This document shows, piece after piece, positions 33,455 to 42,804 of a DNA stretch of 45,991 bases. The number at the start of each line of letters is the position of its first letter. Position 1 is the first letter of the stretch. Both the position numbers and the translations under genes were made by a program. The notes beneath the pieces were generated by a model. The model saw only the letters and a program-made list of their open reading frames with translations. It ran no database searches and was not told the DNA's origin. The stretch is from contig CAMIFA010000018.1 in assembly GCA_946221495.1 (NCBI GenBank), forward strand, positions 1-45,991, read 5' to 3'. The DNA comes from an uncultured cyanobacterium (lineage in GTDB: Bacteria > Cyanobacteriota > Cyanobacteriia > Cyanobacteriales > Chroococcidiopsidaceae).

Positions 33455-36400
33455 ATGGCGATTGAATCTGATATTCGCGATCAGGCTTACCAATTTTTTA
33501 TCCAAGAAGCCACAGAACTTTTACAATCAATTGAAGAAGATTTGCTGACGCTTAGAGACGAGCGTAGTACCGCCAAAGTCCACAACATGATGCGCGCGGC
33601 TCACTCAATTAAGGGAGGAGCAGCTAGTGTCGGATTGGAAACAATTAAAACTTTAGCTCACAGCCTCGAAGATATCTTTAAAGCCCTATTTAATGAAGAG
33701 CTAAAAATTGATGCAGACGTAGAAAACTTGATTCTACAGGCTTATGATTGTCTACGCTTGCCTTTAATGGAGCAGCTTACTACTGGTCACTTTGACTCAG
33801 AGCAAGCAATGGCGAATGCCGAACCAGTATTTGCCCAAATTGAAGCGCAATTAGGAGATTTCCTCAAAGGCGGTGCTGCGGATATGCCGAGTTCAGTTGA
33901 CTTAGGCGTAGATATTGCTTTGTCGATCTTTGAAGTAGACGTAGCTCAGGGATTAGACCGACTCGCCAGTGTTTTAGCTGCTCCTCAAGTTAATGAAGTA
34001 GCCGGAGAATTGCGGGCGCAAGCAGAAATATTTGTGGGACTAGCTGAGTTATTGAATTTACCTGGATTTGGCGCGATCGCTTCTACTGCAATTACAGCAG
34101 TTGATGCTCACCCTGATAAAGCTTTAGAAATTACTCAACTTGCCTTAGCTGATTTTCAGGCAGCACGACAAGCAGTGATCAACGGCGATCGCATTTCTGG
34201 AGGTGCGCCTTCCGCCGCATTAGCTCAACTTGCTTCCTCCGATGCTCCGGCAAGCAACAACATCTTTGAGACAGCTCATTTAACACAGTTGCCTGTACTG
34301 AATCAATCTGATGCTCCTACCAGCAACAACATCTTTGAGACAGTAGATATAACACAGTTGCCCGTATTCAACGAAATAGCAGATACTCCGGCAATTGCCG
34401 AAGATCCTACTGCCATTCCTTCACTAGATAACATTTTTGGCGATTTTGATTTAACTATCGAGCCTGCTATCCCTACTGAAGCACAGCTACCAAGCGCCCC
34501 GGATACTCAAAAAGCAGACATACAGCCATTTGAGCAGTTGCCCTTGCTTCAAGCCGCTAGTTCAAAGCAGGATACCGCCACTCCTTCTTTAGATGACCTA
34601 TTTGGCGATCCGCTTGCCGATGTTGCACCCGAGGCAGAGACACCAATGCCAACGGTAGTGGAACCAGCACTAGAGCCAAATTTAATTAAAGCTGTTAATG
34701 CTCAAGAATTAGTGCAATCAATTGAGCAATCCTTCGATACTCTGCCAACTGTAACCGCCAACTCCTCTGCTATAGTTCCTGCTCCTGCTAACTTGCCGAC
34801 TGTGGCACAAAAAGCAGCTGTAGCTACCACACCACCGCAAAAACTTGAAACTACACCAGTAGCCAATGCTCCTGCCGCTAATTTATCCGTTCGAGTTGAC
34901 TTAGAGCGACTAGAACGGATGAACAACGTTGTAGGTGAGCTTTCGATCAACCGCAATGCTTTGGCGCTGCAAAATACCCAACTGCAAGGAACTGTTCAAG
35001 AGCTACTGCGCCGATTCGCCAAATTTAAAGAAATGGGCAGTAGCCTACGCGCTCTTTCAGACCAGATGCTGGTTTCCCCAGAACGCCATGTGAACACGCC
35101 TAATCATAATCGTCCCAAAAAGTCTAACACCAATAGTATCAGCTTTGGCACAGCGACAAGGATAGAATCATTCCGCCAGCCTGACTTTGATTCTTTAGAA
35201 ATGGACAGTTATGGAGAACTACACTCCTTGCTGCAAGCTACTCTAGAAGAAATTGTCCAACTTGAAGAAACAGTTGGTGATGTTGTCCTGTTTGCCGGAC
35301 AGTCAAGTGAGGCTCTAGAAGAACAACGGCAAAAGATGACGCAATTGCGGGATGACTTGATGTGGGCAAGAATGCTGCCTTTGGGTGAAGTGCTTAACCG
35401 CTTCCCACGAATGCTACGTGACTTGTCTCGGTCTTATAACAAACCCGTAGACCTGAAATTAAATGGTACAGGAGTTTTAGTTGATAAAGCAGCTTTAGAA
35501 AAACTTTATGATCCATTACTGCACTTAGTTCGTAATAGTTTCGATCATGGCATCGAAATGCCAGAGGTACGCCGTCAGCAAGGCAAACCAGAACAAGGTC
35601 GCATTGAAATTCGTGCTTATCACCAAGGTAGTCAAACGATTATCGAAGTTCGAGATGATGGTCGAGGTCTGAATTTAGATAAGATTCGCAACAAAGCAAT
35701 AGATATGGGGTTAGCGACAGCTGAACAACTAGCTGGAGCTTCCACATCTCGCTTGCTGGAATTGCTATTCGAGCCAGGATTTTCAACTGCTAGCCAAGTG
35801 AGCGAACTTTCTGGGCGGGGGGTAGGATTGGATGTGGTGCGATCGCAACTGCGATCGCTTAAAGGTAACGTTACTGTCTCTTCTGAACCTGGGGTTGGCA
35901 CCGTTTTTACCTTGCGGATTCCCCTAACACTAACAATTGCCAAATTACTTGTTGGTTTTGTTGGTTCTACTGCCTTTGCCTTGCCTTCGGATACTATTGA
36001 AGAAATTTTGATTCCGCAACCGAGTCAAGTTAAGCAGTCGGGAGGACAGAGATTTTTACACTGGCAAGACCGAATTGTTCCTGCTTATAAATTGTCCAAT
36101 CTCCTCAACTATGCTTGTCCGTTGCCAGAAACTACGATTAGCGAAATTTTGGAAGTAGTTCCCTCTCCAGACGACTGGGAGCCACCGATGTTGTTACTCA
36201 GCCAAGATGGGAATTTTATTGCTTTAGAAATTGACCGCTTGGTTGCTGAACAAGAACTTGTGATTAAACCTTTTGGCGTGGCGATCGCACCTCCAAGCTA
36301 TATCTACGGCTGTACTATTCTCGGTGACGGTAGTTTAATTCCGGTAATTGATGGTAGCAATCTCCTCAATCAAATCATCGGGCAGAATAATTCTGGTACT

Positions 36401-36883
36401 GTTAATTTTGCTCAATTGCCAGACGCTGAATTAGATGAATCAGTACCTGAGCAACCTGCTACGCCAATGCCTGCGATCAAATCTCGGACGATTCTAGCTG
36501 TAGATGATTCAATTACTCTACGGCAAACTCTAGTCTTGACTTTCCAAAAAGCAGGCTACCGAGTTGTGCAAGCAAAGGATGGTCGAGAAGCGATCGAGCA
36601 ACTACACAAAAATTCAGCAATTCAGCTAGTAATTTGCGACGTAGAAATGCCAAATATGAATGGCTTTGAGTTTCTCAGCCATCGTCGTCAAGATCCAGCA
36701 ATTTCCAAAATTCCCGTGATCATGCTCACTTCCCGCAGTAGTGAAAAACATCGGCAATTAGCAACGCATTTAGGAGCTAATGCCTACTTCACCAAGCCCT
36801 ACATTGAGCAAGAATTTGTTGCCGCAGTCGAAAAGAGCATTATGCAGGATGCATCTAAGGGAATGCCTGCCCTAGCCCACTAA
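33455..36883 (+). CDS. pixL: Hybrid CheA histidine kinase with C-terminal receiver, PixL-like
   Basis: I start at ATG 33455 (1142 aa; MAIESDIRDQAYQFF); the frame is open 38 codons upstream but that stretch encodes repeat A sequence. Hpt (~1-110) has phospho-acceptor His50 in RAAHSIKGGAAS. A helical region (~145-245), typical of PixL, and a long Pro/Asp-rich linker (~250-500) follow. Then come P3 helices, the HATPase (~660-810; LVRNSFDHGIE, DDGRGL, GRGVGLDVV), the CheW-like domain (~812-960) and the receiver (~1010-1130) with Asp in VICDVEMPNMNG, Ser/Thr in MLTSR and Lys in FTKP. The linker has IFE/LFGD motifs and a 23-residue direct duplication. It should phosphorylate PixG and PixH in response to the MCPs upstream. 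Confidence 0.95.
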   Translation: MAIESDIRDQAYQFFIQEATELLQSIEEDLLTLRDERSTAKVHNMMRAAHSIKGGAASVGLETIKTLAHSLEDIFKALFNEELKIDADVENLILQAYDCLRLPLMEQLTTGHFDSEQAMANAEPVFAQIEAQLGDFLKGGAADMPSSVDLGVDIALSIFEVDVAQGLDRLASVLAAPQVNEVAGELRAQAEIFVGLAELLNLPGFGAIASTAITAVDAHPDKALEITQLALADFQAARQAVINGDRISGGAPSAALAQLASSDAPASNNIFETAHLTQLPVLNQSDAPTSNNIFETVDITQLPVFNEIADTPAIAEDPTAIPSLDNIFGDFDLTIEPAIPTEAQLPSAPDTQKADIQPFEQLPLLQAASSKQDTATPSLDDLFGDPLADVAPEAETPMPTVVEPALEPNLIKAVNAQELVQSIEQSFDTLPTVTANSSAIVPAPANLPTVAQKAAVATTPPQKLETTPVANAPAANLSVRVDLERLERMNNVVGELSINRNALALQNTQLQGTVQELLRRFAKFKEMGSSLRALSDQMLVSPERHVNTPNHNRPKKSNTNSISFGTATRIESFRQPDFDSLEMDSYGELHSLLQATLEEIVQLEETVGDVVLFAGQSSEALEEQRQKMTQLRDDLMWARMLPLGEVLNRFPRMLRDLSRSYNKPVDLKLNGTGVLVDKAALEKLYDPLLHLVRNSFDHGIEMPEVRRQQGKPEQGRIEIRAYHQGSQTIIEVRDDGRGLNLDKIRNKAIDMGLATAEQLAGASTSRLLELLFEPGFSTASQVSELSGRGVGLDVVRSQLRSLKGNVTVSSEPGVGTVFTLRIPLTLTIAKLLVGFVGSTAFALPSDTIEEILIPQPSQVKQSGGQRFLHWQDRIVPAYKLSNLLNYACPLPETTISEILEVVPSPDDWEPPMLLLSQDGNFIALEIDRLVAEQELVIKPFGVAIAPPSYIYGCTILGDGSLIPVIDGSNLLNQIIGQNNSGTVNFAQLPDAELDESVPEQPATPMPAIKSRTILAVDDSITLRQTLVLTFQKAGYRVVQAKDGREAIEQLHKNSAIQLVICDVEMPNMNGFEFLSHRRQDPAISKIPVIMLTSRSSEKHRQLATHLGANAYFTKPYIEQEFVAAVEKSIMQDASKGMPALAH
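34241..34378 (+). repeat. 69-bp tandem duplication in the pixL linker
   Basis: The two units, 34241-34309 and 34310-34378, encode DAPASNNIFETAHLTQLPV and DAPTSNNIFETVDITQLPV. They share AGCAACAACATCTTTGAGAC at the DNA level, so the duplication is fairly recent. Related motifs LDNIFGD and LDDLFGD follow. Confidence 0.85.
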
Positions 36884-36915
36884 GAATTACTACGTACCTA
36901 TAAGGACATTTTGGG

Positions 36916-37413
36916 ATGAATACCCTAGTCAAATCAAAATCTAATTTTAAGCAGTCTAATAATACAAATGCTGTAGAGACAATGAGAATAATTGTCTTTA
37001 CAATCGGCAACGTTAAATTAGCGCTACCAATCGAAGCTGTCGCCAAAGTAGTAAATCAGGCTGCGGTGTATGGCAATAGTCTTGAGGGTGTGGGTATTGC
37101 CCAGGTAGGCGATCGCGAAGTTACTGTTATTGATATGCAGCAACAGTTATTTCGGTCTAGCCTTCTAAACGAAGCGTCTCAAGCACGTTACCTAATTGTT
37201 GTCCAAAACTTGGACGGAGAACTCTTTGGAATTCCAGTTGCCTTAGTTCCAACATTAATGCAAGTACCTTTCTCCAACATTAGAGTTTTGCCAAACTCCT
37301 ACCGTCACGCTGAGATTCTTCGCAGTGCTACTCATGTCTGTCACGTTCCTCAAGAAGAAACGCCTCTAACAATATTTCTCCTCGATGTCAATCAACTGCT
37401 ATTAAGTGTGTAA
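36916..37413 (+). CDS. Additional CheW-like coupling protein at the end of the pix operon
   Basis: The 165-residue product has a Lys/Asn-rich extension (1-22) and then one CheW fold: IIVFTIGNVKLALPIEAVAKVV, VGIAQVGDREVTVIDMQQQLF, YLIVVQNLDGELFGIPVALV. It lacks the PixI-type PAWVMGVYNWRGE signature, and the usual NLRG loop is replaced by QVGDRE. AAGGA lies 10 nt before the ATG, and it follows pixL by 32 bp, so co-transcription is likely. It may couple one of the atypical MCPs or act like CheV/CheW competitors. The family is clear and the partner unknown. Confidence 0.88.
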   Translation: MNTLVKSKSNFKQSNNTNAVETMRIIVFTIGNVKLALPIEAVAKVVNQAAVYGNSLEGVGIAQVGDREVTVIDMQQQLFRSSLLNEASQARYLIVVQNLDGELFGIPVALVPTLMQVPFSNIRVLPNSYRHAEILRSATHVCHVPQEETPLTIFLLDVNQLLLSV

Positions 37414-37483
37414 TTCCACTAAGCTAGAGCATTCCTGCGATCAAGCCACCGGATAATAAAGAATAAAATCCCCCGGTGTTTAT

Positions 37484-37870
37484 ATGACTGACGAGCGTAC
37501 TGTGTTAGCAGCCAACGAAGCTTTCTATCGAGCCTTCGAGAAAAAGGATATCTTGGCAATGAGTAATGTTTGGTCGCAGGGAACTGGCAGTCTTTGTATT
37601 CACCCTGGACGTAATGTGCTAAAGGGTTGGAAGGCAATAAATGATTCGTGGGAGCAGATATTTAAAAACACTAACTACATTGAGATTGAAGTCGAAATTA
37701 TTGCTCTAGAAGTTCGCAACAATATTGCTTATGTCGTTCTGATAGAGAATTTGCTGCAAGTGACTCGTGGTAGGAGAGTCCAAGCACAATCAATGGCAAC
37801 AAATATTTTTGAGCATCTGGGGGCTGCGTGGTACTTAGTTAATCATCACGGTAGTCCCTTATTAACTTAA
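37484..37870 (+). CDS. SnoaL/NTF2-like (DUF4440-type) small protein
   Basis: The 128-residue protein has the cone-shaped NTF2-like pattern: an N-terminal helix AANEAFYRAFEKKDILAMSNVW, then CIHPGRNVLKGWKAINDSWEQIF and beta strands ending in WYLVNHHGSPL. Members bind small ligands or act as isomerases or dimerisation modules. No catalytic residue can be assigned with confidence, although His in CIHPG and in NHHGSP line the predicted pocket. It lies 70 bp after the last chemosensory gene on the same strand. Its position may be incidental; a hairpin follows it. Confidence 0.85.
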   Translation: MTDERTVLAANEAFYRAFEKKDILAMSNVWSQGTGSLCIHPGRNVLKGWKAINDSWEQIFKNTNYIEIEVEIIALEVRNNIAYVVLIENLLQVTRGRRVQAQSMATNIFEHLGAAWYLVNHHGSPLLT

Positions 37871-37871
37871 G

Positions 37872-37920
37872 ATGTCAATGCTTTACCGGAGGAAACCTCC
37901 GGTAAGCATTGCGTTGACAT
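37872..37920 (+). terminator. Long imperfect hairpin after the SnoaL-like gene
   Basis: A perfect 10-bp stem TTACCGGAGG / CCTCCGGTAA (37883-37892 and 37896-37905) with an AAA loop is extended by AATGC/GCATT and ATGTCAA/TTGACAT arms. It lacks a T-run, so it may be a processing or protective 3' structure instead of a classical terminator. It lies between the stop codon and the oligopeptidase gene. Confidence 0.6.
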
Positions 37921-38002
37921 TAGAACAGTTTTACGGTGTTCACCACTCGGCAACGGTCGTAAATGTTCACGATAATGAAGGAATAGCGACCTAAAAGTAT
38001 TC

Positions 38003-40111
38003 ATGAGTGCAAACACAATTACTGTTAATACTGACAACCCGTTACTAATTGGTAAGGGACTACCCCCGTTTGAGGCGATTAAGCCGGAGCACGTTGTACC
38101 TGCGATCAGGCAATTGCTAGCTCAACTAGACGAGGAACTTGCCCAATTAGAAGACCACGTCCAACCAACTTGGACTGGCTTAGTAGAGCCGTTAGATCGC
38201 TTAGGAGAGCGCTTAAGCTGGAGTTGGGGTATAGTAGGGCATTTAATGGGTGTTAAGAATAGCCCAGAACTGCGGGAAGCTTTTGAGACTGTCCAGCCTG
38301 ATGTTGTGCAGTTTTATAATAAGCTGAACCAAAGCCAAGCAATTTATCAGGCTTTTAAAGCGCTGCGGGCAAGTGATGATTGGGCAAGCTTAGAGTCAGC
38401 GCAACAACGAATTGTGGAAGCAGCGATCAGAGATGCCGAACTTTCGGGTGTAGGTTTGACAGGTGAAAAACGCGATCGCTTTAATGCTATCCAGCTAGAA
38501 TTAGCAGAACTTTCCACAAAGTTTGGCAATCATGTCTTAGACGCAACTAAAGCTTTTAGCCTCACCCTAACGCAGAAAGAAGAAGTCGATGGCTTACCCC
38601 CCAGCTTAACGAGTTTAGCGGCTCAAGCAGCCCGTGCTGCTGGCGCAGAAAATGCTACTGCCGAAGCTGGTCCTTGGCGGATTACTTTAGATTTCCCTAG
38701 TTTTGGTCCCTTCATGCAGCACAGCACTCGTCGGGACTTACGAGAAAAACTCTACAAAGCTTATATCAGTCGTGCCTCTAGCGGTGATCTTGATAACAAC
38801 CCATTAATTCAACGTATTTTACAGTTGCGTCAGGAAGAAGCTCGTCTGCTGGGCTTTAACAGCTATGCAGAGCTAAGTTTAGCAAGTAAAATGGCTCCCA
38901 ACGTTGGTGCCGTAGAGGCTCTTTTAGAGGAACTGCGCCACGCTAGTTACGATGCCGCCGCCCAGGAATTAGAAGAATTAAAAGCGTTTGCTGCTGCTAA
39001 GACGCTAGAAAGTAGTGATTTAAAACATTGGGACATTAGCTTTTGGGCGGAACGCCAGCGCGAAGAAAAGTTTGCTTTTAGTGCTGAAGAATTGCGTCCT
39101 TACTTTCCCTTGCCGCAAGTGCTGAATGGCTTGTTTTCCCTTGTAAATCGGATCTTTGGTGTTACTATAACTGCTGCTGATGGGCAAGCACCTGTATGGC
39201 ATGAAGACGTGCGTTATTTTCAAATTGCTGACGAGATTGGGGAAGCTATTGCTTACTTTTATTTAGATCCCTACAGCCGTCCAGCTGAGAAGCGTGGCGG
39301 TGCGTGGATGAATGATTGTATTGGTCGGGCAAAAATTACCGAAAATGGTACAACTAACATCCGCAAACCAATAGCTTATCTAGTGTGTAACCAAACTCCC
39401 CCTGTAGATGGCAAGCCTAGCTTGATGACTTTTGGGGAAGTGGAGACTTTATTCCACGAATTTGGTCACGGGTTGCAGCATATGCTGACTAAGGTAGACT
39501 ACGCCGGAGCAGCAGGTATTAATAATGTCGAGTGGGACGCGGTAGAACTGCCCAGCCAATTTATGGAAAACTGGTGCTACCACCGAGAAACATTGCTGGG
39601 GATGGCAAAGCATTACGAAACAGGTGAGCCACTACCAGAACATTATTACCAAAAGCTGTTAGCTGCACGTAATTACATGAGCGGTACTGCTATGCTGCGG
39701 CAACTGCATTTTAGCTTGGTTGACATAGAACTGCACCATAGTTACCAACCTGGCGGCAATGAAAGTGTAACTGATGTCCGTAACCGCATTGCTAAAACAA
39801 CAACAATTTTGCCGCCGTTGCCAGAAGATACCTTTTTATGTGCATTCGGGCATATCTTTGCTGGTGGCTATGCAGCAGGTTATTACAGTTACAAATGGGC
39901 TGAGGTACTCAGTGCCGATGCCTTTGCTGCTTTTGAAGAAGCTGGACTAGATTCAGATTTAACTTTAGCTGCTACGGGTAAGCGCTTCCGGGATACGGTA
40001 TTGGCTTTGGGTGGTAGTAAGCAACCAATGGAGGTATTTAAGTCTTTCCGAGGTCGGGAACCTAGTACCGCACCTTTGCTTAAACATAGTGGCTTGGCTA
40101 CTGCTGCTTAG
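38003..40111 (+). CDS. prlC: M3 family oligopeptidase (oligopeptidase A-like)
   Basis: This cytoplasmic zinc metallopeptidase degrades short peptides, including cleaved signal peptides in the E. coli OpdA/PrlC model. The zinc motif HEFGH (in ETLFHEFGHGLQHM, about residues 490-505) supplies both His and the catalytic Glu. The third zinc ligand, a Glu, is in the downstream EWDAVELPSQFMENW helix. The N-terminal IKPEHVVPAIRQLL and the C-terminal YAAGYYSYKWAEVLSADAFAAF are also standard for the M3A group. At 702 residues it has normal length. It is a single gene with a strong terminator behind it. Confidence 0.94.
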   Translation: MSANTITVNTDNPLLIGKGLPPFEAIKPEHVVPAIRQLLAQLDEELAQLEDHVQPTWTGLVEPLDRLGERLSWSWGIVGHLMGVKNSPELREAFETVQPDVVQFYNKLNQSQAIYQAFKALRASDDWASLESAQQRIVEAAIRDAELSGVGLTGEKRDRFNAIQLELAELSTKFGNHVLDATKAFSLTLTQKEEVDGLPPSLTSLAAQAARAAGAENATAEAGPWRITLDFPSFGPFMQHSTRRDLREKLYKAYISRASSGDLDNNPLIQRILQLRQEEARLLGFNSYAELSLASKMAPNVGAVEALLEELRHASYDAAAQELEELKAFAAAKTLESSDLKHWDISFWAERQREEKFAFSAEELRPYFPLPQVLNGLFSLVNRIFGVTITAADGQAPVWHEDVRYFQIADEIGEAIAYFYLDPYSRPAEKRGGAWMNDCIGRAKITENGTTNIRKPIAYLVCNQTPPVDGKPSLMTFGEVETLFHEFGHGLQHMLTKVDYAGAAGINNVEWDAVELPSQFMENWCYHRETLLGMAKHYETGEPLPEHYYQKLLAARNYMSGTAMLRQLHFSLVDIELHHSYQPGGNESVTDVRNRIAKTTTILPPLPEDTFLCAFGHIFAGGYAAGYYSYKWAEVLSADAFAAFEEAGLDSDLTLAATGKRFRDTVLALGGSKQPMEVFKSFRGREPSTAPLLKHSGLATAA

Positions 40112-40199
40112 AGGAGAGGAATTGGCTTTTCTCTCACAAGAAAATCTGTAGCCCTGAATCTTTGAAGTTTGAGAGTATTTTTGCAGGTTAGGGCTAAAG

Positions 40200-40236
40200 A
40201 AAATGAGCCAGCTGAAGACAGCTGGCTCATTTTTAA
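40200..40236. terminator. Bidirectional terminator between convergent genes
   Basis: A perfect 14-bp stem AAATGAGCCAGCTG / CAGCTGGCTCATTT with an AAGA loop is flanked by A-run and T-run tails on the two sides. It serves both prlC and the malectin-domain gene. Confidence 0.93.
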
Positions 40237-40251
40237 TTAACTAGTAATACT

Positions 40252-42804
40252 TCAGCTAGGTCGTAGTACCTCAATACCTGCAATTGAGGCAAAGTTTACC
40301 TCTGCTTTAAATTGAATATTGAGTACACCATCGTTAACTTGGATACCCTCAATCGGTACTACTACCGCTCTTAGCGCACCTCCAGTTGCACTTGTGATGT
40401 CGAAGTTATCAAGCATATTGATTCCTTCGATGTTGATATCAAAAATGCGTTTACCAGCTCCGCCAGCTGGTTTATTAGGCGCACCCCAATACAACTCGGC
40501 AAAGTGCAGACGCACATCTACTTGCCCTGGCGTATCAATAGGCAGGTTGAAGGTCAAGATTCGATCAGCATTGTTGACTTTGCCGCGATAAGTTTGATAA
40601 AGCAGGGAATTCGTCGTGTTAGCGATCGCCGGAGCCGGAGTACCGCCATTTTCCGCGATCGCATCCGGGGGAGAAAATAAATTTGTGTCTGGCGACCAAA
40701 CTTTGCCACTGCTATCGGTGTAAGAAGAATTACTACCTACGTCAACGCGATATAGTGCTGTACGAGCGGCTGTTGTTTCCCCAGATGTGATCCCAAATTT
40801 ATCAAAGGTTAAAGTGATTGGGGTTGTTGAACCTTTACTTGAGGTGATGATGCCTGCCTTACTTTGGGCGGCAAAGTATTGACCAAGCTGACCACCCTTG
40901 AGTAATAAACTACCAGGTAAATTTACTACGCCTGAGTCACTGGTATTAGAAATAGCTCGATAAGCAGCTTGTACTGTTCCTGTCTGTGGATCGTTAATTA
41001 GCATCAATTCTAAAGACTGCAAAGTCGCAGGGTTAGCGATCGCTCCAACAGAGCCAACGGTGGCGATCGTACTACCTACTCCCTTTTTCTCAGAGTAGAA
41101 TTGCAAGCCAAGTGTACCGTCACTTTGGACTCTGGCTACTAACTTAATATAATTGTCCTGGTCAGGACCAAACATTACACCCCCCTGCTGATTGAGGACG
41201 GTCATATTATTAAGTGGACCCACAAGGCGGGTGCTAATAATCGACTTAGATACTCTGCCGTCAAATATAGTTTGCAGCCCATTTACCAGCGTATTGTCGC
41301 TAGCACCATTACTACCTGTAGTTGTAGTAACGCTCAACGTACCCAAACTTGGATCAATATCTAGCAGGGAGCGATCGTAAGACTGCTTGGTAGTGATTGT
41401 GTCGTTTTTATTTAGTTGGGTACTACTAAAACCAATCGTCTGCCCGTCTTTGTCAGTTAAGCTACCTGCATAAGTTTTATCAAAGTCAAATACTAGATTG
41501 GGCGAACCAGGAAATAGCCCACCTACAGATGGGTCTAAGGCTGCTGATTCTGGTTTAGCATTCTTTAGTAAATAAACGTGGTCATTGTAGTCATAGTTTT
41601 TAAAGCCACCCTCGGTATTACCAATATCATGAGCGGCTAACCAGGTATTAGGAATCAAAGTTCCTTTAGCATCCCGCACAGCAAATATCCGCCAGTTGTG
41701 CAACTGACCTGTACCATTTTTAGCATCGGCTGTCCATTGACCGCCATTATTTAAGGCGAATGCTTTGGTGGGAGTAAAGCTAACAGTGTCGGTAGTCGGC
41801 AACATATTGACACCGTTTACGAAAATTTTAGGCAGTAGCTTTTGATTTTCGCCACCACTTTGGGCATTGCTACCCAGAACTGCGCTACCTGTATACGGTG
41901 GGAACGGCGGCGCGTCTGGCGAGTCATCGTTTGCTCTACCAGCAAATTCATAGATCAATCCACTATTACCACCACTGCCTGGTTTAGCCTCAAACCTTAC
42001 AAAACCATGTGGCTCATCCTTACGTTTACTGGTTACAGCTAGCGGGATTAATTCTACAGGCTTTGTCGTGTCCACACGCTGCCAGTAAGAAGAGTAAACT
42101 TCATCTCCGATGGGAGCTTTTGTACCGCCTAATATTAGGCTTTCCTTACTGATATTAGTTGTCCAGCCAAAGATGCGAGTCATCTCTGCTAAGGAAGGCT
42201 CATTAACACTTTCATAGTTAGCAAAATTGACACCTGCCAGATTCACTTTTGTTGTTGGCAGGTCGGGGTCATCGCTGCTAATAGAAAGCGCCGCGTAGTT
42301 TTCGCCGTTGAAAAGATGGGTAGCAGTGCCACTAACACTGGAAACTCGCTTGGGTGCAAACTTAACGGCAAGATCAATAGATTCGTTGGCTGCTAAGGTA
42401 ATAGGCAGCGTTATAGAGTTTACGAAGCTAAAGTCAATACCCCTACTGTGGTCAGCAATCCGTACCGCGTTATCTTTTTCTTGGGAATCACCAAAGCTTA
42501 AGCCTTTGATAGTTAAAGGATCACTGCCTGTATTACGGAGAGTTAAAGTTTTAGGCGATCGCACTTCCTCATTCACTGTGCTGAAGACCATCCGGTTCTG
42601 CACAATGTTGGCATCTGGGGTTACGACTTCAAGATTTGGATTTGCTACAGCTAGGGTTTGAAAGCTACTAGCGGATGTAGAGGGAGTAGTGGAGTTAAAG
42701 CCATACGGATCAGTAATTGTACTGGATTGTATAGAGGTAGGACTCGTACTTAGTTGATTTTGATTTAGGTTTGTACCAGAAATTAAAGATGAATCAGTAG
42801 CCAT
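40252..42804 (-). CDS. Large malectin-domain protein with choice-of-anchor-D-like N-terminal domain
   Basis: The 850-residue, Ser/Thr/Asn/Gly-rich and Cys-free protein looks extracellular. The N-terminal ~40 residues are Ser/Thr/Gln-rich without a Sec signal peptide. An Ig-like domain (~55-195) reads SPKTLTLRNTGSDPLTIKGLSFGD and SSDDPDLPTTKVNLAG. A central domain (~200-420) ends KNYDYNDHVYLLKNA, as in DUF4114-like modules. The next ~270 residues are beta-rich. The last ~165 form a malectin-type carbohydrate-binding domain (YRVDVGSNSSYTDSSGKVW, VDVRLHFAELYWG, FDINIEGINMLDNFDI, VNFASIAGIEVLRPS). It is probably secreted by a non-Sec route such as type I secretion and binds glycan; both points are inference. 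An 890-bp gene-free region lies upstream. Confidence 0.8.
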   Translation of the reverse strand: MATDSSLISGTNLNQNQLSTSPTSIQSSTITDPYGFNSTTPSTSASSFQTLAVANPNLEVVTPDANIVQNRMVFSTVNEEVRSPKTLTLRNTGSDPLTIKGLSFGDSQEKDNAVRIADHSRGIDFSFVNSITLPITLAANESIDLAVKFAPKRVSSVSGTATHLFNGENYAALSISSDDPDLPTTKVNLAGVNFANYESVNEPSLAEMTRIFGWTTNISKESLILGGTKAPIGDEVYSSYWQRVDTTKPVELIPLAVTSKRKDEPHGFVRFEAKPGSGGNSGLIYEFAGRANDDSPDAPPFPPYTGSAVLGSNAQSGGENQKLLPKIFVNGVNMLPTTDTVSFTPTKAFALNNGGQWTADAKNGTGQLHNWRIFAVRDAKGTLIPNTWLAAHDIGNTEGGFKNYDYNDHVYLLKNAKPESAALDPSVGGLFPGSPNLVFDFDKTYAGSLTDKDGQTIGFSSTQLNKNDTITTKQSYDRSLLDIDPSLGTLSVTTTTGSNGASDNTLVNGLQTIFDGRVSKSIISTRLVGPLNNMTVLNQQGGVMFGPDQDNYIKLVARVQSDGTLGLQFYSEKKGVGSTIATVGSVGAIANPATLQSLELMLINDPQTGTVQAAYRAISNTSDSGVVNLPGSLLLKGGQLGQYFAAQSKAGIITSSKGSTTPITLTFDKFGITSGETTAARTALYRVDVGSNSSYTDSSGKVWSPDTNLFSPPDAIAENGGTPAPAIANTTNSLLYQTYRGKVNNADRILTFNLPIDTPGQVDVRLHFAELYWGAPNKPAGGAGKRIFDINIEGINMLDNFDITSATGGALRAVVVPIEGIQVNDGVLNIQFKAEVNFASIAGIEVLRPS

